Positions 9,062 through 18,693 of a DNA stretch of 64,000 nt are shown here, in pieces. The first letter of the stretch is position 1. Every line of letters begins with the position of its first letter. The position numbers were made by a program, and so were the translations under genes. Source of the DNA: Bacteroidota bacterium (lineage in GTDB: Bacteria; Bacteroidota; Bacteroidia; 2-12-FULL-35-15); NCBI GenBank assembly GCA_947469885.1, contig CANIQT010000002.1, positions 248,001 to 312,000 on the forward strand. The letters are read 5' to 3'. The notes under the pieces were generated by a model. The model was not told the origin of the DNA and made no database searches. It was given only the letters and a program-made list of their open reading frames with translations.

Positions 9062-12000
9062 GTGCATAAATTCCGCTTAAAATACATTTTTTGCTCTGTA
9101 CTTTTTTTGCTTTTTATCAAAAATAGTTATTGTGCAAACTGCATTACTTCCCAACCAGGCAATCAAACTATTTGCATTGGTGGTTCTGCCATATTTACTA
9201 TTGTTGCTGGAAGTGCTAACAGTTTTCAATGGCAGTTTAAAAATGGAGCTATTTGGGGAAATGTAACAACAGGTACTCCTACAGGTGCTAATTATACAAA
9301 CGGTACCACCTCTTCAATGACAGTAAATGGAATCAGTGTTGTTGGTGCTTATCAATACAAATGCCTTGTATCAGGTGGTGGTTGCACAGACACTTCATCC
9401 ATTTGGGTTACATTAACTGTTGTCGCAGACCCTTCATCCCCTTCTGCTGCTAAATCTCCAAACACAGCAACCGTTTGTGCAGGACAAATATTAACGTTAA
9501 CGGGAGTAACTAATGGTAGTGGAGGAACAGGAACTTGCAACATTGAATATTCAAATAATGGTGGAACTTATACCACAACACTTACTCCATTTGCAGCAAC
9601 AGTAGGAACCAATACCATTTCAATAAGACAAAATTGTAATGGTTCAGGTTGTGGCTTATCCTCTGTTACTACCTTTTCTTGGATTGTAGTTGCCGACCCG
9701 TCAGCACCAACAGCAACTCCCTCACCAAATACTGCAAATGTTTGTTCCGGGCAAATACTATCATTGACAGGTGTTACTGATAATGGTGGTGGCACAGGCA
9801 CTTGCAACATTGAATATTCAAACAACGGAGGAACATTCAGCACAACACTTACTCCAATTACCGCTTCTGTAGGAACAAACACCATTACAATTAGAAAAAA
9901 TTGCAATGGTTCAGGTTGCGATATTTCATCTACTAACACCTATTCCTGGACTGTTGTTGCAGACCCTTCTGCACCAACAGCAACCAAATCACCAAATGTT
10001 TTAAATGTTTGTGTTGGTCAACTGTTAACCTTAACAGGCGTAACGGATAACGGAGGTGGAACAGGAACTTGCAATTTTGAATATTCAATTAATGGTGGTT
10101 CTTATAGTACAACATTAACACCCTTTGCAGCAACATTAGGCACAAACACAATAGCCATCAGAAAAAATTGCAACGGTTCAGGTTGCGATATTTCTTCTGT
10201 TAATACCTATTCCTGGACTGTTGTTGCAGACCCGTCAGCACCATCGGGAACCCAAATCCCATCAACAACAACAGTTTGTGAAGGGCAGCTTCTTTCTTTA
10301 AATGTTACCGATAATGGTGGTGGTACAGGCACTTGTAACATAGAGTATTCAGTTAATGGTGGTGCTTTCAGTATTTCTAATCCATCATTTCCGGCAACTT
10401 TAGGAACAAATACAATTGCCATAAGAAAAAATTGTAATGGTTCAGGTTGCGACATTTCACCCACCAATACTTATACTTGGAATGCCTTACCAGCCCCAAC
10501 CCCCATAGTTAGTAACGGTACAAGTATTTGTTCCGGTACAAGCGCAAATATTTTTGCAGCAGGTGGTGTATCTTTTGTTTGGTCTCCAACTTCTACATTA
10601 AATTTTCCTTATATCTCTAATCCTGTTGCCACTCCTTTAGTAAATACAACATACACGGTTACTGTTACAGGTTCCAATGGTTGTACCGCCTCTTCTACAA
10701 TTTTAGTAAATGTGAATCCCTTGCCAACAGCAAATGCCGGAAGTAATCTTTCTATTTGTTCGGGTAGCAGTACAACATTAAATGGAGGAGGTGGCATTTC
10801 ATATAATTGGCTACCATCAGCAGGTTTAAGCAATCCTGCAATTGCAAACCCTGTTGCAAATCCTGTAGCAACCGCAACATATACTTTAACCGTTACTGAT
10901 AATAATAATTGTTCAAATACCGACAATGTAACAGTGTCGGTGAATCCCTTACCTATAGCAAATGCAGGTTCTGATGTATCTATTTGCATTGGTGCGAATA
11001 CAACCTTAAATGCAAGTGGAGGTGTTGCTTTTCATTGGTTGCCTATCACTGGATTGAGCAATGTTAATATTGCAAATCCAATTGCAAACCCTATTGTAAC
11101 CACAAACTATACTGTTACCGTTACAGATGCGAATAGCTGTATAAATTCTGATATTATTACCGTTTCGGTAAATCCATTACCAATGGCAAACGCAGGTTCA
11201 AATATTTCTATTTGTTCAGGCACAAGTGCAACACTAAATGCAAGTGGAGGAATTTATTATAGTTGGCTACCAATAACAGGACTTAGCAATTCCAGTGCTT
11301 CAAACACAATGGCTAATCCAACCACTACTACTAATTATACAGTTACAGTAACTGACATAAATAATTGTTCAAATTCAGATAACGTAACCATTACAGTTAA
11401 TTCACTTCCTTCCGCAAATGCTGGCAACGACACATCAATTTGTTTCGGTGCATCAGCTACTTTAAATGCAAGCGGTGGAATTTCTTACAGTTGGTTACCA
11501 TCAACTGGTATAAGCAATCCCAATATTGCAAACCCTAATGTTTCTATTACTACTATTACAACCTACACAGTTACAGTAACAGATGCAAATAATTGTTCCA
11601 ATTCAGATAATGTAACTATCTCTGTAAATCCATTACCAGCGGTTAATGCAGGTTCAGATGTTTCAATATGTATTGGAGGTAATACAATTCTTAATGCTAC
11701 TGGTGGCAGTATTTATAATTGGTTTCCAACAACAAATTTAAGCAATCCAAATATTTCCAATCCTGTTGCATCCCCTGTAGTTCCTGTAACCTATTCGGTT
11801 ACTGCAACTGATATTAATGGTTGTTCAGGAACAGATGCAGTAAATGTTTCAATTAATCAATCACCAACCCCAAATATTACAGGAAGTTCTTTAGTTTGTC
11901 AGAACGCTTATTGGGAAAGCTATTCCACAAGTTCAACAACCAATAATTATTTGTGGTCTGTAAACAATGGTAACATAATGTCAGGTCAACATACAAACAG

Positions 12001-12655
12001 TATCTTGGTTCATTGGCTTACTGGTACAAGCGGTTCAATTAATTTAGTGGAATCACTTTGGGCTACAGGTTGTAGCTCCACTGATTCTCTTAATGTTTCT
12101 TTTACAACTACAACCGCAATTGATACGCTTGATGCTCCGGTTATATTAAAGCCAGGTAGTACAAATATTTTAGAATGTCTTGATAGTGTAGTTCAATATA
12201 ATTGGGGATATGAAAATAAAATTACAAGAATCCCTGTTTTTACTTTCACCTATACCCAATATTGCGTGTTTCCTCTTTTTGACCCTTCAAATAATTACTA
12301 TTGGTGCATTGTAAGCAATGGAAATGGATGTGAAACAAAATCATATTACAACACACCCGGAATAGTATTTAATGTAGGAGAAGTCACATCTTTAAATAGT
12401 GCAATTATTTATCCGAATCCTGCTGATAATAATTTTGAAGTAGAATTGAATTTGGAAAATTCCCAAAAACAAATTTCAATTTCACTCTATAACTCCATTG
12501 GTCAAAAAGTATTGGCAGATAGTTTTGAAAACACTACAAAAGGAAAAACAAAAAAATCAATTGATGTTCAACTTTTAAAGAGTGGTATTTATTTTCTCCA
12601 GTTAAAATTGGAAGATGGTACAACTACCAATAAAAAGGTTGTAATTCAGAAATAA
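9062..12655 (+). CDS. Large secreted adhesin-like protein with tandem Ig/PKD-like repeats and T9SS type-A sorting domain
   Basis: GTG start; repeats of 'VADPSAPTATxSPN...TGTCNIEYS...NCNGSGCDISS' (89 aa) and 'NPLPxANAGSxxSICSGxxxTLNASGG' (76 aa); C-terminal 'IIYPNPADNNFEVEL...KSGIYFLQLKLEDGTTTNKKVVIQK'. Confidence 0.85.
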   Translation: MHKFRLKYIFCSVLFLLFIKNSYCANCITSQPGNQTICIGGSAIFTIVAGSANSFQWQFKNGAIWGNVTTGTPTGANYTNGTTSSMTVNGISVVGAYQYKCLVSGGGCTDTSSIWVTLTVVADPSSPSAAKSPNTATVCAGQILTLTGVTNGSGGTGTCNIEYSNNGGTYTTTLTPFAATVGTNTISIRQNCNGSGCGLSSVTTFSWIVVADPSAPTATPSPNTANVCSGQILSLTGVTDNGGGTGTCNIEYSNNGGTFSTTLTPITASVGTNTITIRKNCNGSGCDISSTNTYSWTVVADPSAPTATKSPNVLNVCVGQLLTLTGVTDNGGGTGTCNFEYSINGGSYSTTLTPFAATLGTNTIAIRKNCNGSGCDISSVNTYSWTVVADPSAPSGTQIPSTTTVCEGQLLSLNVTDNGGGTGTCNIEYSVNGGAFSISNPSFPATLGTNTIAIRKNCNGSGCDISPTNTYTWNALPAPTPIVSNGTSICSGTSANIFAAGGVSFVWSPTSTLNFPYISNPVATPLVNTTYTVTVTGSNGCTASSTILVNVNPLPTANAGSNLSICSGSSTTLNGGGGISYNWLPSAGLSNPAIANPVANPVATATYTLTVTDNNNCSNTDNVTVSVNPLPIANAGSDVSICIGANTTLNASGGVAFHWLPITGLSNVNIANPIANPIVTTNYTVTVTDANSCINSDIITVSVNPLPMANAGSNISICSGTSATLNASGGIYYSWLPITGLSNSSASNTMANPTTTTNYTVTVTDINNCSNSDNVTITVNSLPSANAGNDTSICFGASATLNASGGISYSWLPSTGISNPNIANPNVSITTITTYTVTVTDANNCSNSDNVTISVNPLPAVNAGSDVSICIGGNTILNATGGSIYNWFPTTNLSNPNISNPVASPVVPVTYSVTATDINGCSGTDAVNVSINQSPTPNITGSSLVCQNAYWESYSTSSTTNNYLWSVNNGNIMSGQHTNSILVHWLTGTSGSINLVESLWATGCSSTDSLNVSFTTTTAIDTLDAPVILKPGSTNILECLDSVVQYNWGYENKITRIPVFTFTYTQYCVFPLFDPSNNYYWCIVSNGNGCETKSYYNTPGIVFNVGEVTSLNSAIIYPNPADNNFEVELNLENSQKQISISLYNSIGQKVLADSFENTTKGKTKKSIDVQLLKSGIYFLQLKLEDGTTTNKKVVIQK
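9422..10487 (+). repeat. Four tandem 267-bp (89-codon) in-frame repeats
   Basis: 'gttgc(a/c)gac cc' unit starts at 9422, 9689, 9956 and 10223, exact 267-bp spacing; last unit slightly shorter. Confidence 0.9.
10484..11851 (+). repeat. About six tandem 228-bp (76-codon) PKD-like in-frame repeats
   Basis: Equivalent codons at 10712, 10940, 11168, 11396, 11624 and 11852, exact 228-bp spacing; a further related copy precedes 10712. Confidence 0.88.
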
Positions 12656-12681
12656 AAATATTTATGGATAACAATTAAAAA

Positions 12682-13917
12682 ATGAAATATCTCTCCCTAT
12701 GTCTGTTTTTTTGTTTTTTAATTAGTTTGAATATCAATTGTACTTCAAAACATTCAGAAAGTATAAAAATTGCGGATGAACTTGTTTCACAACGAAAATA
12801 TCTTTCAGCGTATCAATATTTGGACAAAATAGACCCCAAAAAAGAAGATGTAGATATTTTATTAAAAAAAATTGAAATTGCTCAGAATTATTTTGTCCAA
12901 AGCATAAACCACAAAAGGTTTGCTTTGACAGATTTACAGAAAGAAGACGATTTACTAAATTTAAGAAAAGGTACTGGGGCTTTTATTCTTTTACCTGAAT
13001 TGAACATTCCCAAAATACTTGACTCTTTAAAATTAAAGAACCCATCCAATTATAATGTAAATTTAGCTTTAGCAAGTTATTATGGAGATTATTGGAACCG
13101 ATTTGGTTATGAAAGGGAAATTCAAGATAGTATTCTAAAACTAATTAATAATAATAATCAAATTGCCTATGATAATGGAGCTTTTAGTTTCAGGCAATGC
13201 TATGAGCTTGGTGTAAATGCAATTTCAAAAGATTCGCAATATACAAGAGGAATAAGTTTACTTCAAAAATCAATTGATTTAAATCAAGTTGAAGATAATT
13301 ACTTTTTATTCAATCATACGTTTTATTTATCAGAGGCAAATTATAATATAGGTTTTTGCTATTACAAACAGGAATTGTATGACAGTGCTCAGAAATATTT
13401 TTATATCTGTCTGGATTATTGTAAAGACTCCTCTTATATCAGCTCAATATGCACAAAACTTGGAAGGATTTCGGAATCAAAAAAAAATAAAAATAAAGCC
13501 ATAGAACTTTATAAAAAAGCATTGCTTTTTGACTCCACTAAATTAGAAAACTATATAAATATACTTAAAGTAAATGAAGGACAAATTGGTTATGATTCGC
13601 TCCTATCAACATTTTTTAATAACAACAAAAATGATTGCAATTTCTTGGCAGCATTAAATTATTACTATTACAATAAAAAGGAGTCGTTGGAGTTAATTGA
13701 TTTTTATTCTAAATATTTAAGAAGTGAGAAAACGGATTTTGCAACAACTGCAAATTTAAATTACTATATTTCTCAATTATATTTTGGTCTTAACGATTTG
13801 ATTAGTGCTAAAAAATATCTAATACTATCTAAAGAATTTTACTTGAAATATCTTACTAGTGATGCTGAGATTATTGCTAAAATTAATGATGCGTTGGTTA
13901 GATATTTTCAAAACTAA
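12682..13917 (+). CDS. TPR-like repeat lipoprotein
   Basis: Lipobox SLNINCTSK; helical repeats 'YNIGFCYYKQELYDSAQKYFYICLDYC', 'KAIELYKKALLFD'. Confidence 0.6.
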   Translation: MKYLSLCLFFCFLISLNINCTSKHSESIKIADELVSQRKYLSAYQYLDKIDPKKEDVDILLKKIEIAQNYFVQSINHKRFALTDLQKEDDLLNLRKGTGAFILLPELNIPKILDSLKLKNPSNYNVNLALASYYGDYWNRFGYEREIQDSILKLINNNNQIAYDNGAFSFRQCYELGVNAISKDSQYTRGISLLQKSIDLNQVEDNYFLFNHTFYLSEANYNIGFCYYKQELYDSAQKYFYICLDYCKDSSYISSICTKLGRISESKKNKNKAIELYKKALLFDSTKLENYINILKVNEGQIGYDSLLSTFFNNNKNDCNFLAALNYYYYNKKESLELIDFYSKYLRSEKTDFATTANLNYYISQLYFGLNDLISAKKYLILSKEFYLKYLTSDAEIIAKINDALVRYFQN

Positions 13918-13922
13918 AATAA

Positions 13923-14825
13923 ATGAAAAACTTACCCTTCTTGCTTTATTCTTCATTGCTTATTTTATTTTTTAATTCTTGTGTAAATTCAAAGAAAAGA
14001 ATTGCAATTGAAATAGCGCAAGAATCCTGTCAGTCAATAAGTGAAATTACATCAGGTATTTTAGAAGGTGCTGTTGGTTCTTCTGCAACCCAACTATTAA
14101 ATAACAGTTCCTCTCATTCAAACTCAGAAACCGAAAGTAATACATCCGGCTATTGGTGTGAATGTTATACCTACTATATTTCAAAAGACCTTGCAGAGAA
14201 CTTTTCAATTAATGAATTAAGAGAAATAAAAAAAGATAACATTAAAAAGTTAATGGTTCTTTCTAAACTTTTTAAGGACCATCAGGAAGAAATTAAAAGC
14301 TGTATTGCAACTACAACAGAAGAAAAAATTAGAAATTATTATGACTTTGAAAAAAAATTAAATCGTAAACTCAATTTACAAACGCAATCTTCTACAACCC
14401 AAATTCCAAATGAAATAAAATCCTCAATAATAAGAGGTGCTAAAACGACAATAAAAATGGAAAAAATCAACGGTGTATGTCAAATACCTACAGAAGTTGA
14501 TGGAATACCAATGCATTTCATTTTTGATACAGGGGCAAGTTCCATTTCTATTTCAGAAACAGAAGCAATTTTTCTCTACAAGCAAGGTAGGCTTACAGAC
14601 AATGATATTAAAGGAACACAAAAGTTTATGGATGCAAATGGTGATATTTCAGAAGGAACAATAATTGTTTTAAAAACTGTAAAAATTGGAGAAATGACTC
14701 TTACAAATGTTGAAGCATCTGTGGTTCACAACCTTAATGCACCTTTACTTTTTGGGCAATCAGCATTAGGAAAATTCGGTAAAATTTCTATTGACAACAA
14801 TAACAACGAAATCACTTTTGAATAA
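13923..14825 (+). CDS. Lipoprotein with retropepsin-like (clan AA) aspartic protease domain
   Basis: Lipobox LFFNSCVNS; 'MHFIFDTGASSISISETEAIFL' (DTGAS) and 'LLFGQSALGKFGKISIDNNNNEITFE'. Confidence 0.8.
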   Translation: MKNLPFLLYSSLLILFFNSCVNSKKRIAIEIAQESCQSISEITSGILEGAVGSSATQLLNNSSSHSNSETESNTSGYWCECYTYYISKDLAENFSINELREIKKDNIKKLMVLSKLFKDHQEEIKSCIATTTEEKIRNYYDFEKKLNRKLNLQTQSSTTQIPNEIKSSIIRGAKTTIKMEKINGVCQIPTEVDGIPMHFIFDTGASSISISETEAIFLYKQGRLTDNDIKGTQKFMDANGDISEGTIIVLKTVKIGEMTLTNVEASVVHNLNAPLLFGQSALGKFGKISIDNNNNEITFE

Positions 14826-15587
14826 ATGAAAAACGTATTTTTAATTATACTATGTCTTATTTTTTTAATTAATTTTTCCTGTAATTCAAACAAAACAAAG
14901 GACGAACAATTAAATACATATTCCGACACAACTACTTTTATAACGGATACAGTTTTAAATAATGTTGAAATTGACAACGTTCAATTTACTATAATGTCGT
15001 TTCGCGATAAACTTGATGAACACCGAGAAAAATTTAAGTTCGTTACTGAATCTCCTCTAACTGTTGTAATAATAAATAATAATAGTAATAAAATTGTATA
15101 TATAAAAAAGTTTGATTTTGACCACTTATATTTGTATTACTCATTTCATAAATGGGGAAACCAGTCATTGAATAACTTCGGAAAACTTTATTTTGAGATT
15201 AATACAAACGCAGGTGGTTCAGGCTCAAGTGGTAAAATTTATTTTTTCAACTTTAAAAATGGAATTATGAATTTGAATAATATATTTGATTTTAATGAAC
15301 TATCTTATACTGTTTTTAATAAAAATGACAATGAAATTCTTTTATTAGAAGCAATTTGGAGTGAAGGAGAAAGCCATTTTGAGAAACACAGATATACCAT
15401 TTCAAAATATACCTGTAGTAATGAATATTTCAGTAAAAACTTAATTGGACAAACAAAATTCAAATATGCAAGTTATAATGATGAGCAACCAATTCATCAG
15501 ACATTATCAGAAATAAAATTAAACGAACCAATATTAATGGAATCTTTATATTTAGATAATTATAGCTTCGCCCAAGAAAAAAAATGA
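14826..15587 (+). CDS. Hypothetical lipoprotein
   Basis: Starts 1 bp after previous stop; lipobox FLINFSCNSN. Confidence 0.55.
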   Translation: MKNVFLIILCLIFLINFSCNSNKTKDEQLNTYSDTTTFITDTVLNNVEIDNVQFTIMSFRDKLDEHREKFKFVTESPLTVVIINNNSNKIVYIKKFDFDHLYLYYSFHKWGNQSLNNFGKLYFEINTNAGGSGSSGKIYFFNFKNGIMNLNNIFDFNELSYTVFNKNDNEILLLEAIWSEGESHFEKHRYTISKYTCSNEYFSKNLIGQTKFKYASYNDEQPIHQTLSEIKLNEPILMESLYLDNYSFAQEKK

Positions 15588-15660
15588 CCGCTACCAAAGA
15601 ATGAATAATATAATGTAGTTTCTACTTAGTTTTCTAATGTTTTTTGAGGAAATTCATCGG

Positions 15661-15716
15661 TTAATTTTGCTGAAATTTCAATTTATAACAATAGCAACGA
15701 AATCATTTCTAAATAA
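15661..15716 (+). pseudogene. Decayed duplicate of the 3' end of the aspartic protease gene
   Basis: ...VNFAEISIYNNSNEIISK* aligns to ...GKFGKISIDNNNNEITFE* (14766-14825), including the stop and following 'atgaaaaa'. Confidence 0.6.
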
Positions 15717-16406
15717 ATGAAAAAAGTGTCCTTTACCTTATTGTGTTTAATTTCTGTAATTAATTTTTCCTGCAATTCAGATACAAAACAAGAAAGCAAA
15801 TACGATAAAAAAGCAGTTCTAACAAAATCAATAATCACGAAAGCAGCATCAGTAGCTCCACCAAAGAAGATAGTAATACAACCCTATGGAGACTTTCCAT
15901 CAGAATTAATTAGAAAAGCAGAAGAAGGAATTACTAATATGTATAAACTTAATGTTGTTGTTCTGAAAAGTGTTTCACTGCCTGAAATGGCTTATTTCAA
16001 GCCAAGAAATCGTTACAAAGCAGATAGTTTGTTAGTAGATTTGGAAGGGAAACAAGTACCCCTAACATTTAAAATTATTGGATTAACTGAAAAAGATATT
16101 AGTACAAAATCAGAACCTTATGAAGATTGGGGAATTTTTGGACTTGGTAGTATTTCTGGTAAAACTTGTGTTGTTAGTACATTTCGTTTAAAATACGGTA
16201 ATGCTTCTGATGAATTACTAACTTCAAGATTAATAAAGGTAATCAACCACGAAATAGGGCACACACTTGGTTTGCAACACTGCCCTCATTTGAATTGTTT
16301 AATGGAAGATGCAAATGGTTCAATCAAGCCAGTAGATAATGAATCAGGTGATTTATGTGCTGATTGTGCAAAGCAAGTAAAGGAATATTTAGTGAAATAC
16401 TTATAA
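15717..16406 (+). CDS. Archaemetzincin-like zinc metalloprotease lipoprotein
   Basis: HEIGHTLGLQHCPHLNCLMED...CADCAKQV matches archaemetzincin HExxHxxGxxHC...CxM...CxxC; lipobox VINFSCNSD. Confidence 0.85.
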   Translation: MKKVSFTLLCLISVINFSCNSDTKQESKYDKKAVLTKSIITKAASVAPPKKIVIQPYGDFPSELIRKAEEGITNMYKLNVVVLKSVSLPEMAYFKPRNRYKADSLLVDLEGKQVPLTFKIIGLTEKDISTKSEPYEDWGIFGLGSISGKTCVVSTFRLKYGNASDELLTSRLIKVINHEIGHTLGLQHCPHLNCLMEDANGSIKPVDNESGDLCADCAKQVKEYLVKYL

Positions 16407-16517
16407 ATCTCTTCCCAATAAATTACAAACCTAATTGATAAAAAGGGTGTATAACTATTGTCTAATGCGCCTAATTATTAAACATATTTGGTTTCAAAAT
16501 TCAACCAAACATTTTGT

Positions 16518-16697
16518 TTATTTATTCGGATTAATGCCTCCCGTTTCAGGATATAAAATCTTGTCCCTTCTATATAACTTATAAGCTAATATTGCAAATT
16601 TATACATTGTCTCAATTAATTCTTTTGCTTCCTCATCGCTAACATCCTCAAAACCTTTATATTTTTTCAAGTCTTCAATTGTGAATTTTTTTTCCAT
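16518..16697 (-). CDS. Small conserved-looking hypothetical protein
   Basis: MEKKFTIEDLKKYKGFEDVSDEEAKELIETMYKFAILAYKLYRRDK...; start moved from listed 16781 to the ATG at 16697. Confidence 0.55.
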   Translation of the reverse strand: MEKKFTIEDLKKYKGFEDVSDEEAKELIETMYKFAILAYKLYRRDKILYPETGGINPNK

Positions 16698-16894
16698 AGA
16701 TGGTGAATATACTACTTTTTTAAATAGATAAATCACATTAAGCAAGACAACACTGGGACTCAAATTAACGTTTATAAACAAGTGAATAGTGAATTACATT
16801 TTAGGCACAAGACCTAAATTCCTTATCTATAAATTATGAATAAAGAATTAAAAGGGAATATTTGTGGTCTAAATGTGGACTAAATTAAAAATCA

Positions 16895-16936
16895 AAAACC
16901 CTGAAAAGCCTATTATTAAAGCATATTCAGGGTTTT
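16895..16936 (-). terminator. Hairpin downstream of tRNA-Ser
   Basis: aaaaccctga...tcagggtttt inverted repeat just 3' of the minus-strand tRNA. Confidence 0.6.
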
Positions 16937-16941
16937 GTCAG

Positions 16942-17026
16942 CGGAGAAAGAGGGATTCGAACCCCCGGAAGTGTTACCTTCAACAGTTTTCAAGACTGCC
17001 GCAATCGACCACTCTGCCATTTCTCC
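16942..17026 (-). tRNA. tRNA-Ser (anticodon TGA)
   Basis: Reverse complement GGAGAAATGGCAGAGTGGTCGATTGCGGCAGTCTTGAAAACTGTTGAAGGTAACACTTCCGGGGGTTCGAATCCCTCTTTCTCCG: acceptor GGAGAAA/TTTCTCC, loop CTTGAAA, variable arm, T-loop GTTCGAATC. Confidence 0.95.
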
Positions 17027-17088
17027 GGGCGCAAAAGTATCATTTTTTTGATTTGATAATTAAAAAAGTAAAAAAATATATTTATTAT

Positions 17089-17096
17089 TAACTTTG
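17089..17096 (+). promoter_or_regulatory. Bacteroidota -7 element TAACTTTG upstream of the GWxTD gene
   Basis: Matches TAnnTTTG; 40 bp upstream of ATG 17137. Confidence 0.5.
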
Positions 17097-17136
17097 TACC
17101 GTCCCCAACAGTATTAATAATTAATATTTATTTGTT

Positions 17137-18645
17137 ATGAAAAAATGTTTTTCGTTTGTTTCCATCATTTTCTTAATGGCACTACCTGTTGTGGCAACCC
17201 CTGCATTAAGAGCGTATTTAACCACTGCCACGTTTAATAACCCCGCCAAGGGACCCTATATAGAAACCTATATTTCGGTGATTGGCAATTCAGTGAAATT
17301 TGTAAAAAACAGTAAAGGCAAATTTCAAGGCGATATAGACATTGCCATTAAGTTTTCTCTGGGCAATGAAATAAAAAATGCTCAGAAATATACCCTGAGT
17401 AGTCCCGAAACGGACGATACCACAAAGGGCTACCCTAATTTTATTGCCCAACAGCGATATTCATTGCCCAATGGAAAATACACCTTAGAAATTTCGATTG
17501 CCGACAAAAACAACCCCAAAGTTGCTCCGTTTGTAAATTCCATGCCGGTGGAAATAGAATTTGTGGATAATAAAGTATGCGTTTCTGAAGTACAGTTGCT
17601 CGAAACCTTTACCAAATCAACCACTCCAACGGTACTCACAAAAAGTGGATACGATTTAGTTCCTTATGTTTCCAATTTCTTTCCTGAAAACAGTAAGTCC
17701 ATAAGATTTTATGCGGAAATATATAACACTAAAAGGCTATTGGGTGAAGGACAAAAAATGCTCATAAGTTATTCCATTGAGGCAAACCAATCGAACACCA
17801 AACTTAATAATTTCAGTAGTTTTTCGAAACAAACTACTAACGATGTAAATATTTTACTGAGCGAATTAAATATTGAATCACTGCCTTCTGGCAATTACAA
17901 TATTATTATTGAAGTTAGAGATAAAGAAAATAATTTACTCGCTACTCGAAAAAGTTTTTTTCAGCGCAAAAACAAACCAATTCCTTTAAGTTTTGATGAT
18001 TTAAAATCAATTGATGTGAGCACCACATTTGTAAAAGATTTTAAAAGTGTGGACACCTTGCGCGAATACATCCGAACATTGCGCCCTATTTCGAGTGCAA
18101 CAGAAATACAGTTCGAAGAAAATCAAATGAAGAGAAAAGATTTGGTGCAGATGCAACAGTTCTTTTATAATTTCTGGAAATCAAGGAATGACATTCAACC
18201 TGAAGCAGCATGGCAGGAATACAATCAGGATGTGATGAAAGTAAACAAAGAATATGGAACCCATGGATTGAAAGGATATGACTCTGACCGGGGAAGAGTT
18301 TATTTGCAATATGGTTCGCCAACCATTATGGCAAGATATGACCATGAACCTAACGTTTGGCCATACGAGATATGGCAATACAATGCTTTGGTGGACAAAA
18401 CTCAGCTATTAACTACTCCTTATAATCAACAATCGAATAAAAAATTTGTTTTTGGCAATACAGATTTATCTACTAATCGATACGAGTTAATACACTCTAC
18501 CGCCAAAGGGGAGGTTTTTAACTCAATATGGCCTGAGCGTTTAGTTTCACGTGAATTTTCTACTCAAAATATGGATAGCGGGGACGAAACAAGCCATGAC
18601 GCTATTTACGACAATATAATGGATAGTTTTAAAAACCCCCGTTAG
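17137..18645 (+). CDS. GWxTD domain-containing protein
   Basis: Signal peptide; C-terminal '...DRGRVYLQYGSPTIMARYDHEPNVWPYEIWQY...' typical of GWxTD-domain proteins of Bacteroidota. Confidence 0.75.
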   Translation: MKKCFSFVSIIFLMALPVVATPALRAYLTTATFNNPAKGPYIETYISVIGNSVKFVKNSKGKFQGDIDIAIKFSLGNEIKNAQKYTLSSPETDDTTKGYPNFIAQQRYSLPNGKYTLEISIADKNNPKVAPFVNSMPVEIEFVDNKVCVSEVQLLETFTKSTTPTVLTKSGYDLVPYVSNFFPENSKSIRFYAEIYNTKRLLGEGQKMLISYSIEANQSNTKLNNFSSFSKQTTNDVNILLSELNIESLPSGNYNIIIEVRDKENNLLATRKSFFQRKNKPIPLSFDDLKSIDVSTTFVKDFKSVDTLREYIRTLRPISSATEIQFEENQMKRKDLVQMQQFFYNFWKSRNDIQPEAAWQEYNQDVMKVNKEYGTHGLKGYDSDRGRVYLQYGSPTIMARYDHEPNVWPYEIWQYNALVDKTQLLTTPYNQQSNKKFVFGNTDLSTNRYELIHSTAKGEVFNSIWPERLVSREFSTQNMDSGDETSHDAIYDNIMDSFKNPR

Positions 18646-18693
18646 TAGTATTATTGTTTTTATGACAAATAAATTTGCCTATCCATTTGTTTA

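Noticed and set aside
9352-10989. Minus-strand ORFs within the adhesin gene
   Set aside because: Antisense artefacts of the internal coding repeats.
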